A stretch of DNA of 64,000 nt, taken from Gymnothorax reevesii (lineage: Eukaryota; Chordata; Actinopteri; Anguilliformes; Muraenidae). Of the stretch, positions 45,562 through 57,704 are shown piece by piece (positions within the stretch are counted from its first letter, which is position 1; each line of letters opens with the position of its first letter). The notes beneath the pieces were generated by a model. That model did not search any database. It had not been told where the DNA came from and worked only from the letters and a program-made list of their open reading frames with translations. The DNA is taken from contig CM056577.1 of NCBI GenBank assembly GCA_029721435.1, positions 25,933,719-25,997,718 of the forward strand, given 5' to 3'. Position numbers and translations under genes: made by a program.

Positions 45562-45994
45562 ATGTCTCAGTTGGCGTTGTCAAGTGGAACGTTGTTTCTC
45601 CTCTTTGGGATTTTGGCAGTGAGCTGCTCCCCTGCCCCGGCCGGCTCGCTGGCGGGGACTGAGGAGAAGGCGGGGGGCGAGAGGGAGTCCCCCTCGGACG
45701 CAACCTGCCCGTCCTGCGCCCTGGCGCGAGTGCCAAAGGACGAGGCGTCCGGCGCCCAGCAGGACATGGTGGAGGCGGTGAAGCGGCACATCCTGAGCAT
45801 GCTGCACCTGAGTGCGCGGCCCAACATCACGCGGCCGGTGCCTCGTGCCGCGCTCCTCAACGCCATCAAGAAGCTCCACGTGGGCCGCGTGGGGCAGGAC
45901 GGCAGCGTGGAGATTGAGGACGAGGGACAGAGCCGCGCTGAGATGAGCGAGCTCGCCGAACAGACGTCTGAGATCATCACTTTCGCAGAGGCCG
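45562..45994 (+). CDS. inhba: Activin/inhibin beta-A subunit, coding exon 1
   Basis: Encodes residues 1-144 plus the first base of codon 145 of a 405-residue precursor. ATG has A at -3. Residues 1-22 form a signal peptide with hydrophobic core TLFLLFGILAV. The prodomain start follows, with a CPSC motif (residues 49-52), MVEAVKRHIL, an N-glycosylation site at Asn88 (NIT), and EQTSEIITFAEA, all strongly conserved in INHBA. The donor is GCCG|GTGAGT, a phase-1 junction. The precursor dimerises through its prodomain and mature domain in the secretory pathway; the product is activin A, or inhibin A with an alpha chain, controlling FSH release, follicle and mesoderm development. The exon is GC- and CpG-rich against an AT-rich background. 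The minus-strand open frames across it are shadows. Confidence 0.96.
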
Positions 45995-48436
45995 GTGAGT
46001 AACCAGCGCCGTTCCTTAGTGTATCCGTACATCTGTGTGTGAATGCACATCGATCTGAGCAGCTGAGACAGGTCTGTGAGTCTGGAAATGTTGCGAGAAA
46101 AAGCTTGTTGACAGGAGATTGGTTGGTTGAGGAGAGGCTGATGATAGTGATAGCGGCGCATATCTTAATTTCACCTGCAATCGTTAAGAGATTAGACAGA
46201 CCTGAGGAGATTAGCTAAATGATACAGGTAAACCATCCCCCCCCCCCTTCCTATTTCAAGGCATTTTATCACAGTACTTCTTACTGTTTAAACAAAAAAC
46301 TTGGAAAGGTACTCTGTATAGAGAAAATAAAGAAAATCTTTTTTGAGGATGGGGGGTATACTATCATATACTTTTGTATATTTAAATGACACAGGTCCTG
46401 AAAGAGGACCCTTCACTCTGCAGCTCATTTTGAGACATGCATGCGGTCTGTACTATCATTCCTATGCACTTGAAAGAGACCTCAAAATTCCTCATTTGAA
46501 CAACGGATAAGCGCTTAGGCTGACGTGGAAACAGTTTAGTGTCATTCTCGGTAACAGTTTTAGCAGCTCTCTTTTTGCAAAGAAGTTGTTTCTCGTTGTA
46601 GCTATTTCCACTCTCCCTCTCAGATAATTAAAACAGTTTTGCGAGATGCAATACTGCAGATTAGGACTTTGCGTCTGCCACACTGAAATGTCCTGTCCTT
46701 AAACAACTGCTGGGCAAGGTTTACTCTGCATAGATAGCATAAGCTTGATCCTACAGTTTAGAGGTGATAACCCCTTGAATGGGTGAGCTAATATGCAATA
46801 CTCTCAAACTCTTATTCAACAAACTTTAAGCGGCTGGCTCGAAAAAATGGAAGACAGAAGTAAGGATTTTAAAAATGTTCATTGTCTGAGGGGTCCTTTG
46901 GTTTGATCATGTCCTCAAATTTAATCAATTCCCAGCAAATCATACATTAAAAGAAAAAACAGTTTTGCGGAATTCTTCCTCAGAAGTACAGGAAACATTT
47001 TGGAAATTCTCGCTGAGTAGGCTGGAGACTTTTACCTATATATAACCTAAGGAGCGTCATCAACATGTAAAGACTGTTGTGAGACTGAATGAGAAAATTA
47101 GGATACGCTACTTCAAGAGATATCATTGTCGTGAGGGGCAACTTTAGCCTCATGAATCCTTCTCATTGACTTGAGAGTGAGTATTCTGTTTAAAGGAATT
47201 TGATCATGGAATGCGCTTGAATAATGATTGAGGAGCACTCACCTTAGTTTGTTAGTTTTGGGCGATAGCCTTTTGCTGCTCGCATGCGATGTCAGGATGT
47301 TTCGTGCTTGAAGAGCACTGTTGACTCCATTTTGTGGATCTTGGGAAGATGTGCGGACGACGTGATATCATCCATGTGATTGCTATGCAGTCCTCCTTGT
47401 GATTTCGAGACAACTCCAATTAGTCGCACAAAAAGGTCTATCTGAAAGAATTACAGAAAAGAGAAATGATGGAAATATGAGTGAAAAGACGCAATTGTCT
47501 TATGAAGAAACGAGATTGGGAGGTGTTACTGAAATAAAATGAAGGCTTTTCATCTAAAACATGTTTACATGCCAAAAACAAATGAGTTAACTTTAAATAG
47601 TAGAGCTTCCACTAAAGCTCAATTTGTTGCGCATAGGCCTCCAGTACTGACATGAAGAACTATAAGCCACATAGTCTCAAATACAAAAGCATAGATGGTA
47701 AACTGTGAATGCATTTTGACAACAAACTTCTAAAAACACTTGAAAAACAAGAAATCCCAAGAACAAGACACCTGCAGGTACCAGGAAAGGCTTAAGACAA
47801 CCATTGTTCCCTCAAGCATTCTGGCCATCATAGAGTGTCATGCACAAATAACACAGAAAACGCTCTCCAGGTTGACAATTCATCAAATACAAGGGGATTA
47901 TCCCATCTGACTGTGTTGCAGGACAGCCTGCTGAAATCTCCTCTGTAAGAAGAATGAGCAGTAGTGCTAAAATAGCGCCAGAAGTCCATCGACCCAAGAG
48001 TTTCCAGGAGTTTGCTTCTATTCGGTTCCTACAAAACATTGTGCTGACCTTTCTCTTGCCGGCCCGAGTTACGCAGCGAGTGCCGAGACCAATTTACTCG
48101 GGTTTCAGCCTCCAGAATCCTTGCGCTGTGATGCAGGTCACCGGCTGGAGATAATAGCGGTTGTCAGGCGTCCGCTGGCCTCAGTAATCATACCGTAAAG
48201 CGACTGAGAGAGAAGCTGAGCAAACCTGGGCAAACTTAGTTCACATTAAATTTGAGCGCAGTCACCGTGTTTCCAAGCCAAGATGGCGCATTGGAATTCA
48301 CGGCGTAAGAACTCGGCGATGGACCCGTGACATTGGGCGGGAGACGACGTGCATCGCGACCACGATTAGATGCTCTTTTTTTTTGGCTCCGCCGTTTGCG
48401 CAAACTATCTTAAATCTGGGTGTCAGAGCATGTGTC

Positions 48437-48440
<4 letters not shown>

Positions 48441-48470
<30 letters not shown>
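48441..48470 (+). repeat. (TG)15 microsatellite in the inhba intron
   Basis: Thirty bases of perfect TG dinucleotide within a longer TG-biased stretch. Confidence 0.9.
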
Positions 48471-48475
<5 letters not shown>

Positions 48476-48747
48476 CTTCATGCATGTGTATGTGTGTGCT
48501 TGGGGGGAGGGTTGGTGTTATGGAGTATTATTAGAGGAGTTTTTGTATCACCTGGCAGTATTTTTTAATGTTATCTCACCATATTTGCATCATTAATGGC
48601 ATCCACGCATTACAATGAATTTTCAAACCTCCCCTGCTATAGGGTTGAATACAGAGATGCATTCCCGCACCAAAATAATCAGGATTACTGAGGTTTCATA
48701 TATATATATGTATGTATACACACACGGGGGCACACGCATGCAAGCAC

Positions 48748-48777
48748 ACGTGCACACACACACACACACACACACAC
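48748..48777 (+). repeat. (CA)n microsatellite in the inhba intron
   Basis: CA run preceded by a TA/TG-rich stretch from 48698. Confidence 0.8.
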
Positions 48778-50574
48778 TAATTAAATTGATATCTATAAGT
48801 GTTTTGGCATTTTGGAATCTTCATCGCAATTTCATTGCAATCCTGAAAGCACACAATTGTTTTTATTTCTTTTTGAAAAGATTGTAGTTTTCTCCCATTG
48901 CTGCGCATGTGATACCAGAATGAAAACAGTTAAAGAAGCGGAGCAGTGGTAGCTGTGTCTTCCTCAGCTGTCACATCTGTATTTCTTCCCCCTGTTTCTC
49001 GTGCGAGATAATTTCATCATAACACTGAGGACTCCCCTCTGCTCTGCATGGGATTTTAACCTTGCTTGTTTGAATGATATCAGTTTTATTATGACTCAAA
49101 ACATTCATACTACACTCCTTTGTTTAAAAAACCGAGAGTAGCGATGCCAAACTCCCTGCGTGCCCGAGTGAAACAGACTGGCTTCCACGCTGAAAAAGAA
49201 ATTTATCCGAGACAAGCCAACGAAAAATGAAATAACTTCATCGAAGTGTTATCTCAAATGATCTCATCCCTACAGTATTACCAACATGAGATCGCTTCAG
49301 GCCAGAATAGCATTTTCATTCTGCATTCAAAGTATCTATGAAATATTTTATATCCGGATTGTCTCATTTTCCATACACTGTGATGGAATACATGATGTAA
49401 GGATATAAAGCTTTAATTAACAACAAGTATTCATTACCTCTGCGCAAGGTGTAGTGTTACACAAAGGGGGAAAATAAATGCTTTAGTTTGGTGCGCATGT
49501 GTAATACACACCCAGTAAACTCCACGCAAACTTTCAAAAGCTGGTAGCCACCTAATCCACGGATGGAGAAACAGGCTGTGACGCCATTCTTGGTCTCTCT
49601 TTGCATACATGAATGTGCATAGCGCCTTCGCACTATAAATAGACTTTGAATGAACCCTGTATTAGAAAAGGCCTGCTCAAATATTTATGAAATTAGGAGA
49701 ATTAATGGCGCGTGTGATGTCGAGTTACAATCCAGTGAGGCATCATGACTGTTAATTATTACGCATAAGTGCTTTGCTCAAACAAAATACCAGTGCCTGC
49801 ATTTGCCTTGGGCTGTACAGCCAGGGGGAGCTACTGTGGAGGACAGTGGAGGGAGAGGTGGGGCTACTTGCAAGAAGCCTCTCTGATTGGCTCACAGCTC
49901 TGCACACCAATTGAAAGGGGGAAGGAGAGACATGTTGCCAATTTCACAGCCTTTCGCTCCTCTGAATAAAGTCATAAATTAGACACAACGTGCTTAATGA
50001 AATTCTGATGAGAGCATCAACCTGTCCGCCGCCACGGCACCTCGGTTTCTGTCGCTCTCGGGCGGTTGGATTTACATCGCAGTCGTGCCCTTGGGATATT
50101 GCGCAATTGTTTAGATTAAAAGGGCGAACGAAAATGCAAGGAATTAATGATTTGCATGTCAGCCACCATCAAGGAAAACCCCAGCAACATGCATTCTGTT
50201 CAGCTCAGCTGACTGCTGAGAGTCAATGCCGAGTGTTGAATGCTGAGTCACTTTTGCTGGCAAATTTGAGATCAGTGGTGTCCAATCTATTTGAAACAGC
50301 CACAAGTTGTGGGCACAAGTTTCTTTACTGGCCCTGTGCTGCAAAGCCTGATTCCACTGATTAACTAATTATTGTCTTTAATGCCAATGAGTACAATCAG
50401 ATTTCTAAGAGACATGCTACGACCAAAAATTTGCTTCCACGTTTGCAGATGAAATTTGGCCAAAAGCCTTTGTATGGGAATGGCAACTCAGATGCTGGAG
50501 GATGAAAGTGTCATCAGAACTCAGGTGCTGCAATGAAGTGATGCATTTCTGTAAGTCATTGAATGACTAAATCA

Positions 50575-50705
50575 GTGAGTCTCAACATTGGCCCTGGGGC
50601 CCACTGCACTGCACTGTATATGCTAGTTTTTCTTCCAAACACAGTTGAAATTTTAGCATTTCAGTAAGCTCTTAATTTATCTGAATTAGGTGCATTTCAT
50701 GTTTA
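50575..50705 (+). mobile_element. Degraded MITE-like fragment
   Basis: CAGTGAGTCTCAACATTGGC with CCTGGGGCCCACTGC resembles one end of a common fish hAT-type MITE. The other end was not found. Confidence 0.35.
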
Positions 50706-50735
50706 GGGCAGTTTTATCACTTTCAAGACATATTT

Positions 50736-50816
50736 GAAGCACCTATTACTAAAACCCCATAAGTCACACTTGACTTGACTTGACTTGACTTGTGGGGTTT
50801 TAATAATCAGTGCTTC
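50736..50816. other. Intronic hairpin with 31-bp arms
   Basis: Arms 50736-50766 and 50786-50816 pair at 27 of 31 positions plus one wobble, around a 19-base loop made of CACTT/GACTT repeats. It may be a small foldback element or a structured intronic RNA. Confidence 0.5.
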
Positions 50817-51498
50817 ATTTTGGCCCTTGAAAATATTGTGCTCATTTTCCCATGATGCTTGTCACTTCAGGCAATAACATTTTTACACAGATCAAATAAT
50901 GCAATAGAAGATCAGTGAGTTCCAAATTAGGCTGAGCACAAGTGATGAAAAGTTCTATGATAAAACTTTTCTTGAGCTTATTAACATAACCAATATGTGA
51001 AACGGACTCAACTCTTTTATTATTTGCTTGCTTAATAAATGGTGTATAGTTTCATCACCTCCTGATTCTTTCATTTGACTGGATATCCCTTCCCCTCCTC
51101 CTTTTTTTCCTCAAAATATTGTGATACGGATCTAGAATCTTCATCCTACATGGCATGCTCACTTAATTCTTTCCTAAAGTGGCTTAAAATGTTAAACAAT
51201 CCCTTTAACCATGTGTAATTAAGTATAGTATAATTAAGAAAAAAAATAGCAACTAGTTAAAATCCTGGGATTGCAATTTTGGTTTGAACAGGAGGGCCCA
51301 AGGACTAATGATGTAAACCATGAGGTTACATAGTCTGTACTTCAAAGACATACATCGGCAGTTAATTATAAGGAAGTTCTGGAATCCAGTAAAGGCTGTG
51401 GTCATCCAGGATAGGAGCTTGAGATCCATGTTTAATACGGTTACTATGCAGAACAGCATAGCGGCTGAAACAAAAACAGATACATGAAATGTGTTCTT

Positions 51499-51560
51499 TC
51501 ATAACATAACATAACATGAATGGCAAGAACAGGCCGTTCAGCCCAACTGCACTCGCCAGA
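51499..51560 (-). mobile_element. Possible LINE/SINE 3' tail
   Basis: Minus strand reads GGGCTGAACGGCCTGTTCTT, then a (GTTAT)-type tail ATGTTATGTTATG. This phrase with this tail is seen at the 3' end of some fish retroposons. Too short for firm assignment. Confidence 0.4.
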
Positions 51561-52751
51561 GCAAGTTAAACTAAGAAGCCCTGAGGTGCTCTTTTAAGAT
51601 ACTTCCATTCTTTCATGTTTAATAGGTTGTGGGCAATAATATTTTATTTCTACTATTTTCCTCGCTTGACTGTGTATTTAACCTGAAGGGAGTTGTGTAT
51701 TCTGTGCTCATCGATCGTTTTCAGAACCCAAGGACTTTTCTCAATGAAAGATATCAAACCAGAAATCAAGTCAAACATTGACCATGTGTCCACATTAACT
51801 TCCACCAGAGGGTCAATCAAATCAAACTTGTTGTTGCTTCATGAGAAACAGAGTGCCCTTGAGCAACCAAACAAACGTATATTGTGAAAGGAACAGAGTG
51901 ATTTGATTTCCCCAACCGTTCAAAAAAAAAAAAAGGACTGAGAGTTATGGAAGTCACCTATTTGTTTGGATTCTGAATGACTGGTCTCGTTGCAATTGAT
52001 TGATTCACTCTTTCATAATGTCACTTTCTCAAATTAATCAGTGACAAGATCTCACTAGATATGAGCACTAACATTTTCTCATGTCTCCGTTACTTTAGAT
52101 GTATAATTATTTAACAAAAAACAAAGTGAATGACTTTGTGCAAAAGTATGACTTTTAGGCCTTTAGGAAATCCCCACAAGAACCAGCCACATCCAGCTGT
52201 ATAGAGTAATGAAAGGTTGAATCACTACTTTAGGAGAAACACTTCCCTATAACTACCTCTTGTCTCCAGGTTCATACATTCAAAACATCAAACTGTGTAC
52301 AAATTGGCTGGGCAGGGTAATGAAGGATTAACAATAGAAATATTGAGATGGGGGGGAAGTCCCTTTTATTCAAACCAGCCTTTATAAGGGCTCTTGCTCT
52401 ACTGCCAAAAGCACAAGCACTGAAATACGCCTTTTGGCAGGTTGGGCTGAGTTAGGGCCCTTCAGTATTCTTCGAGCTTTCTGGCCTGAAAAAAAAAAAA
52501 ACAACACAAATAACAAAGTAAGAGAGCAACACACGAAACCTTGACCGCACACCATCACAGCCCCTTTATCAGCGCACCCACCGAGAAATGGCCGCGACAA
52601 GCCCAGTTTCAAAACGCAGCCGCGGGCCTTGATGGAAAAAGACCTTCTTACACGTTTTACATTTTTTTTCCCCCCTCAGATTATGCCCTTCGCCTGCTCA
52701 ATGATAAAAGTCCAGGGTTGTCTCAGGGAGGCTGAGCTGTTTCGGTGCCAG

Positions 52752-52788
52752 GAGGGTGGGACGGGGGGTGGGGGGGTGGGGGGGGGGC
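52752..52788 (+). repeat. G-run with G-quadruplex potential
   Basis: Five or more runs of three to ten G separated by one or two bases, inside the inhba intron on the transcribed-sense strand. Confidence 0.75.
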
Positions 52789-53339
52789 AGCCAAAGAGCT
52801 ATGAATCTTTCGAAGCTGGCAGGCGTTTGAATGGGTGTGCAACGCGATACGCCTCCGTGTTGTTACCCCACTGTTCGTGAACCGTCGCAACCCTCATTCG
52901 ATCGCTCGCCTCGCCTGTTGCTTCCTGCAAGGCTTGGCGATCGAGCCCGCTCTCATGTATCGCGACACAATGAGACGCATCGTTATTATTATGAGAGTGA
53001 TCAAAGCCATTGTGATCACCATTGTCATTGGTGTTCTTGCATGTTTTCTTATCCAAGGTAATACATTACAGCTTTTTTTAATGCATTGTACGGTTTCAGG
53101 GGAACCCACGTTTGCTGCTGATTGTGAGTGCATCTCTGTTGTGCTCAGGTAACTTAATTGATTGACTGGAAAAATGACAGGTGCATGCAGTAATTATAGA
53201 ATGATTGGAAAATCAAAGTAATGCAGCAACACTCGTGAGCGATAGCAGCAGACACTCCCGTGGATGGCCCCATGACGAATGTTCACTTAGCCTGAAGTCG
53301 CTGAGTATATGGGACCTTCAAAATACATGCCTCACGTTT

Positions 53340-53860
53340 GATTTTTGGAGTGAGAGCGAGAGAGCGAGGGAAGGTAGGCAGTGTGCCGCGAAAAGGGAAA
53401 AGCACAGAGAGAGAGAAAGAGAGCGAGAGGCCATAATTCATACGTTGGGTTTTGGCCCTCAGCCCTCCGCAGCTCACCAGCGTTGTCGGGTGATAAATTT
53501 AGCTGCCGGAGGTACGTCTCAGAGCTGGGTGGCAGTAGCTAAGCCTCTCCAATGAGTAGGCAATGACATCCCACAGACAGAGAGAGAGAGAGAGGGAGGG
53601 AGAGAGAGAGACACGAAGAAAGAAACCGAATGAAAGATAGAGTGAGGAAAAAGTGAAAGAGGCTAGAGATAGAGGGAGTAGGTGAGAGAGAGAAAGAGAA
53701 AGTGCGTGTAAAAGTGACAGGGAACAGAATCTGCATGCAGACTACAGATAGATAAGCAGAGTGTGAGTATTACAGAGAAAAAGGAAGAAAGAGAGAGAAC
53801 ACATGAGCAAGAGAGAAGGAGGGAGAGAGAGAGAGTCTCTGTCTCCGTAGCCCAGGGAAG
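53340..53860 (+). repeat. Roughly 500-bp purine-rich (GA)n tract, interrupted
   Basis: The sense strand is dominated by GAGAGA and AGAAAG stretches (near 53350, 53405, 53580, 53670, 53790, 53820). Long open frames rich in Ser/Leu on the minus strand come from this bias. Confidence 0.75.
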
Positions 53861-56800
53861 CTGACAGGATGAGGTTAGTGGTGACATGGCTGACCTTTGG
53901 CTCATGCGCAGTGCTTACCTCTCTGCAGTGGCTGGTCCAAGTGCTCTCCAGGGATCGTGGGTCCAATTCAACCAGTCCCCCATCCCTGGGACACTCTTCC
54001 TCTCTTCAACAGTCAAATCTTTCTCCTCACACACAGCACAGGTTTTGGGGTTGGCAATTCAAGACCAGGCCTGGTGCTCGATAATATCTAGTGTATTGGT
54101 TGACGGTGAGCATCAGGTACAATTCAGCAGTAGCATATCAACAATGGCGAGCTGTGTTGGGGTGGACGGCCTGTTCTCATTGGCGTGTTATGTAATTCTT
54201 TTTTTATTTATTCTGATTTTAGATATGGCTCTATTCAGAATGACAAAAGAGCTTTCTGTAAGGACATGCCAAGAACACAATGATCCAAAGATAGTACGAT
54301 TCTAAATCAGGCATGATTTTCATGATCACTGCTACTAGAGAGATGGAGAGATAGAGATGCATAGAGAGAGAGAGAGAATGAGTGAATGAGAGAAAAAAAG
54401 ACAAATGAAGCCTTCAGTGGTTTGGGTCGTGCTTCCTTTGTTTCCTGATTGTGATCATGTTTCATCAACGAACAAGTCGAGCATAAAGGAAGGGAAACCC
54501 GATCCTTTCTGCTGCAGAAGAAGAGTTATGAGCTGTTATGAATGAGCAAAGCTCTTGCTTTCAAACCTTAGGAGACTCCAAAAGAAGCGTTATTAGCAAT
54601 TATAAATTATCGGATCGCTCACTTTAACGCTTATGATAGTAACAGTGACAGCAGTCAGCTATGAGGGGACAAAATGCTCTCAGCTTACCTCCATACCATT
54701 TGCTTGTGATTACCTTTGGCAACATGAGTCAATCAGTAAAAATGCGCCATAAGGCGCATAAACATGTATAATTCAAATATATTTTCATTTGGTTAAATTC
54801 AATCTGAGAATGGTGAAGGATTGTGGGACAAAGAAATGTTAGAATCTACTGTATATAATCAGCATTAGTAGCAGGATGCATCTCAGTTGGTTGGACGCGC
54901 CAGGGAACCCCACTGATGATTTGTTTAGCTGTCAGGACCTACTTCTGCCACGCACCCCCACCCTGGCGTTCACCCTGTCGAAAGATGCACGGGGAATGTT
55001 GTTTTCCAGCTTTCTGTCAATGTAAAGTCCGCCCCTAATGGGTCTTGGTTGCAGGAGCTGTACGTCACCTCTGTAATCAGGTTCTACCCAGTCCTGTTTC
55101 AGAAGATCTATTGTTCTATCCTGTAGGTTTTCACTGTTACCTGAACAAATCTCTTTCAACAGCTATAGTTTGCGCCGCGCTGCTAATTAGTGCAGTCAGG
55201 TAGGCCAGTTTACCAGATGAATGAAAACCTACATGATAGCAAAACTCCTTGAACAGGGTTGGGCAGCTGTGCATTAGGCTCTTGAAAATCCTTAGATACA
55301 ACCCATTCCCAAACCAGTGATGGGCCAGTGCGAGGCTTTTGGGCCTAACACCCTTTCTTAAGCAGCTCATTAAATGGCTAGGCTATAGCCACGGACAAAG
55401 CAAACCCTAATGGAGACAGTGGCGCGCGGCTCAGTAAAATTTTTTGAATACCGTGACGATCACAGCTGTGTTTGGACAGCCCTGCGATGGATGTTTACTT
55501 CAGGCCCAGACAAATGTTACGGCATTGTTGCCGTTACAGCGTACATTAGGGATGAAAAGAAAGTGCCTCTTATCTCATAAAACGACTCAACAGCATGAGA
55601 TGTGAACTCCTCAGAGACCCCAGGAAATGGCCGTCCATAATGCTTTTTTAACAGTTTTTTCTGTGTCTGTCCAAAAAGCAGAGCCTTGTGATAAAAGCAG
55701 TTCATTTCATGCCTGATTTCAAACCAGACAAGGCTCCTCTCAAAAAAACTTTGACATGGAACGAATACTCATATTCGTAGACTAACTGTAAACCCTTATG
55801 AAATATATGTGAAAACTTGCACACATTTCATAATTTAGTCAAACATTCATAAGATCAAAGGGCACATAATGGCTATAAATAACATACATTGATTATACAC
55901 AGTTTCTTAAGTGTACGTCTTCTGTACCTCAACCCAGCCTCACATATGAATGTTCATTAGTGCTGAAATGTGCAGTTTTTGTACTCTGGCATTAGTGGTT
56001 CCACACAACACCTGGTTCTTAGCCCTGTGCTTTCTACTGCTGCAAAATAAAGGCTTGTTCCCAGGTCTTATTGTACATAGTGAACAGAGCGTCCCAGGTC
56101 AAAGGCATTACCTCTGATCACTTGCTAAACTCCCAATTATATTCTTTTAAAAGCAATTCTGAGGCACAAATTCAAGAGAGAGAAAAAAAATAGCTGCCTA
56201 ATACCTCATTATGTCCTCTCAAGGCGCACATTAGGCTGTTTACAAAGATGGTATGACACATATTTTTGAGCGCACTGGATCAGATCACTCCAGGAAATTC
56301 CTGGTGAGAAGAAACCAATGAAACCTAGTATTACATAAAGCCTTTTCAGAACACAGCTGGTAAGCATGCGTGTGATTATAGAAAGTTATTAGGAAAAATT
56401 TTTCGCATGATTAAAAAAGCATAATGATGGGCGGGTAAGAGGTGTGTCCGCTTAGACCAGGTGCCAGCGATTGTTTCCAAAGCAGTACGTCTAAGCTGGG
56501 TCTCAAAGGGTCATGGGGTCAAATTCGCGGAGAACCTTTATTGGCGTACCCCAGGGCAGCTTGCTGTATCTCAGTCACTCTACCCTTCTCTAAAAAACAG
56601 TTATATAAATGGATTGTGGGTTGTTTAAAACTGTACCGCGCTGTACGTTTAATAGCCGGTGGTAGTGCACGGTATTGGTGAAGCCCTTGTCATAATATGA
56701 CACGCTCAGTGTACACAGCGGCGTTCCTGAGCTGTAGGTCCAGGAAATGTTTTGAGGGGAAGAGGTGTTGACAAAGGCCTGCAGATGGAGATGCTGACTG

Positions 56801-57704
56801 GATAAGTTATTAGCGCAGACAAGCAGATAAGTGATTGGGCTGGACTCTTGATGTTTATGCTTTTTTTTATCCTTTGGCTTGAAATTGTTCAGCTGTTTTT
56901 CTGCTGCATGCATTATTGGGGAGGCACACTGGAGAAACAATGGACTCGTCTGTGCTTTGGTTCAAACAACCGAGCAGCTTCCCTCTTCCTGTTGATGCCT
57001 GTGGCACAATGGCTAATAAAAATCAAAGGAATTGGCCACAAGTCCTATGTTGAATGGTGTAAAAGCATTATCATCAAAATGTAAACATTCCATTGAAAGA
57101 AATAAGTAATCGCCCCTTGATACACTTACGTATATAGCAAATGTTTGAAGGGGATATTGGATGCCTTTGAATCCCTCAGACTTTCCATATTGTGGACATG
57201 AAAGCTACTCTTGCCATAAATTGGATTGTTCATGGATGTTTAAGGATACTGCTTGTCCCCGGGAGTGGTGTTAAGAATATACAGTATATGCTTATTCAGT
57301 TCTGTAGTATCAGAGAGGATCAGGTTTGGATTATATTTGTCCCAGCTGACAAATGATCCGAAAAATCTGCTGGAATTTGGAGAAAAGGGAAACGATGATA
57401 AACAACCAATAACAAATACGCAGTGTGCTCACCTGAACACAGCTCTGTAACTGGAAGCTGAGGAGTATTGTAAAAGGGCCAACTTAGCACAGGCAATGCA
57501 AATTAGCCTTAGCTGAAAATGCTGTGGTGTGTGGCATTGGTTGACATAGTGCATACAGAACTTGTCCCTCTACAAATAATTGTTATATGAGTAAAAAATA
57601 ACATTGACTTCTCATCTTGAAAGAAAAAAATTCTTAAGAACCCTTCAAAGGGTTAATATCCAGTGTGTTGACCTTCCTTCTCTCTTTCCACCTGTCTTTT
57701 CCAG

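Larger units (their letters stand above)
45995..57704 (+). other. inhba intron (11.7 kb, phase 1)
   Basis: Bounded by GTGAGT at 45995 and CCTGTCTTTTCCAG ending at 57704, with a long pyrimidine tract before the acceptor. One intron of about 10 kb between two coding exons is the usual INHBA layout. It contains microsatellites, a MITE, a hairpin, a purine tract and a G-rich run, and otherwise long unique-looking stretches (46.0-48.3, 48.9-50.5, 51.6-52.6, 54.4-57.6 kb) where I see no gene. Confidence 0.92.

Noticed and set aside
45580..46161. 193-residue minus-strand frame over inhba exon 1
   Set aside because: Shadow of the GC-rich coding exon; no domain resemblance and no splice logic.
52835..53152. 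105-residue frame with a hydrophobic segment near 52980-53055
   Set aside because: Short, overlapped by equally long frames in other phases and lying inside the inhba intron; hydrophobicity comes from ATT/ATC-rich sequence. No family resemblance.
57665..57704. ATG at 57665 as the start of a separate 274-residue protein
   Set aside because: These 13 codons are intronic (polypyrimidine tract and acceptor CCAG); the frame only becomes family-like from 57705.
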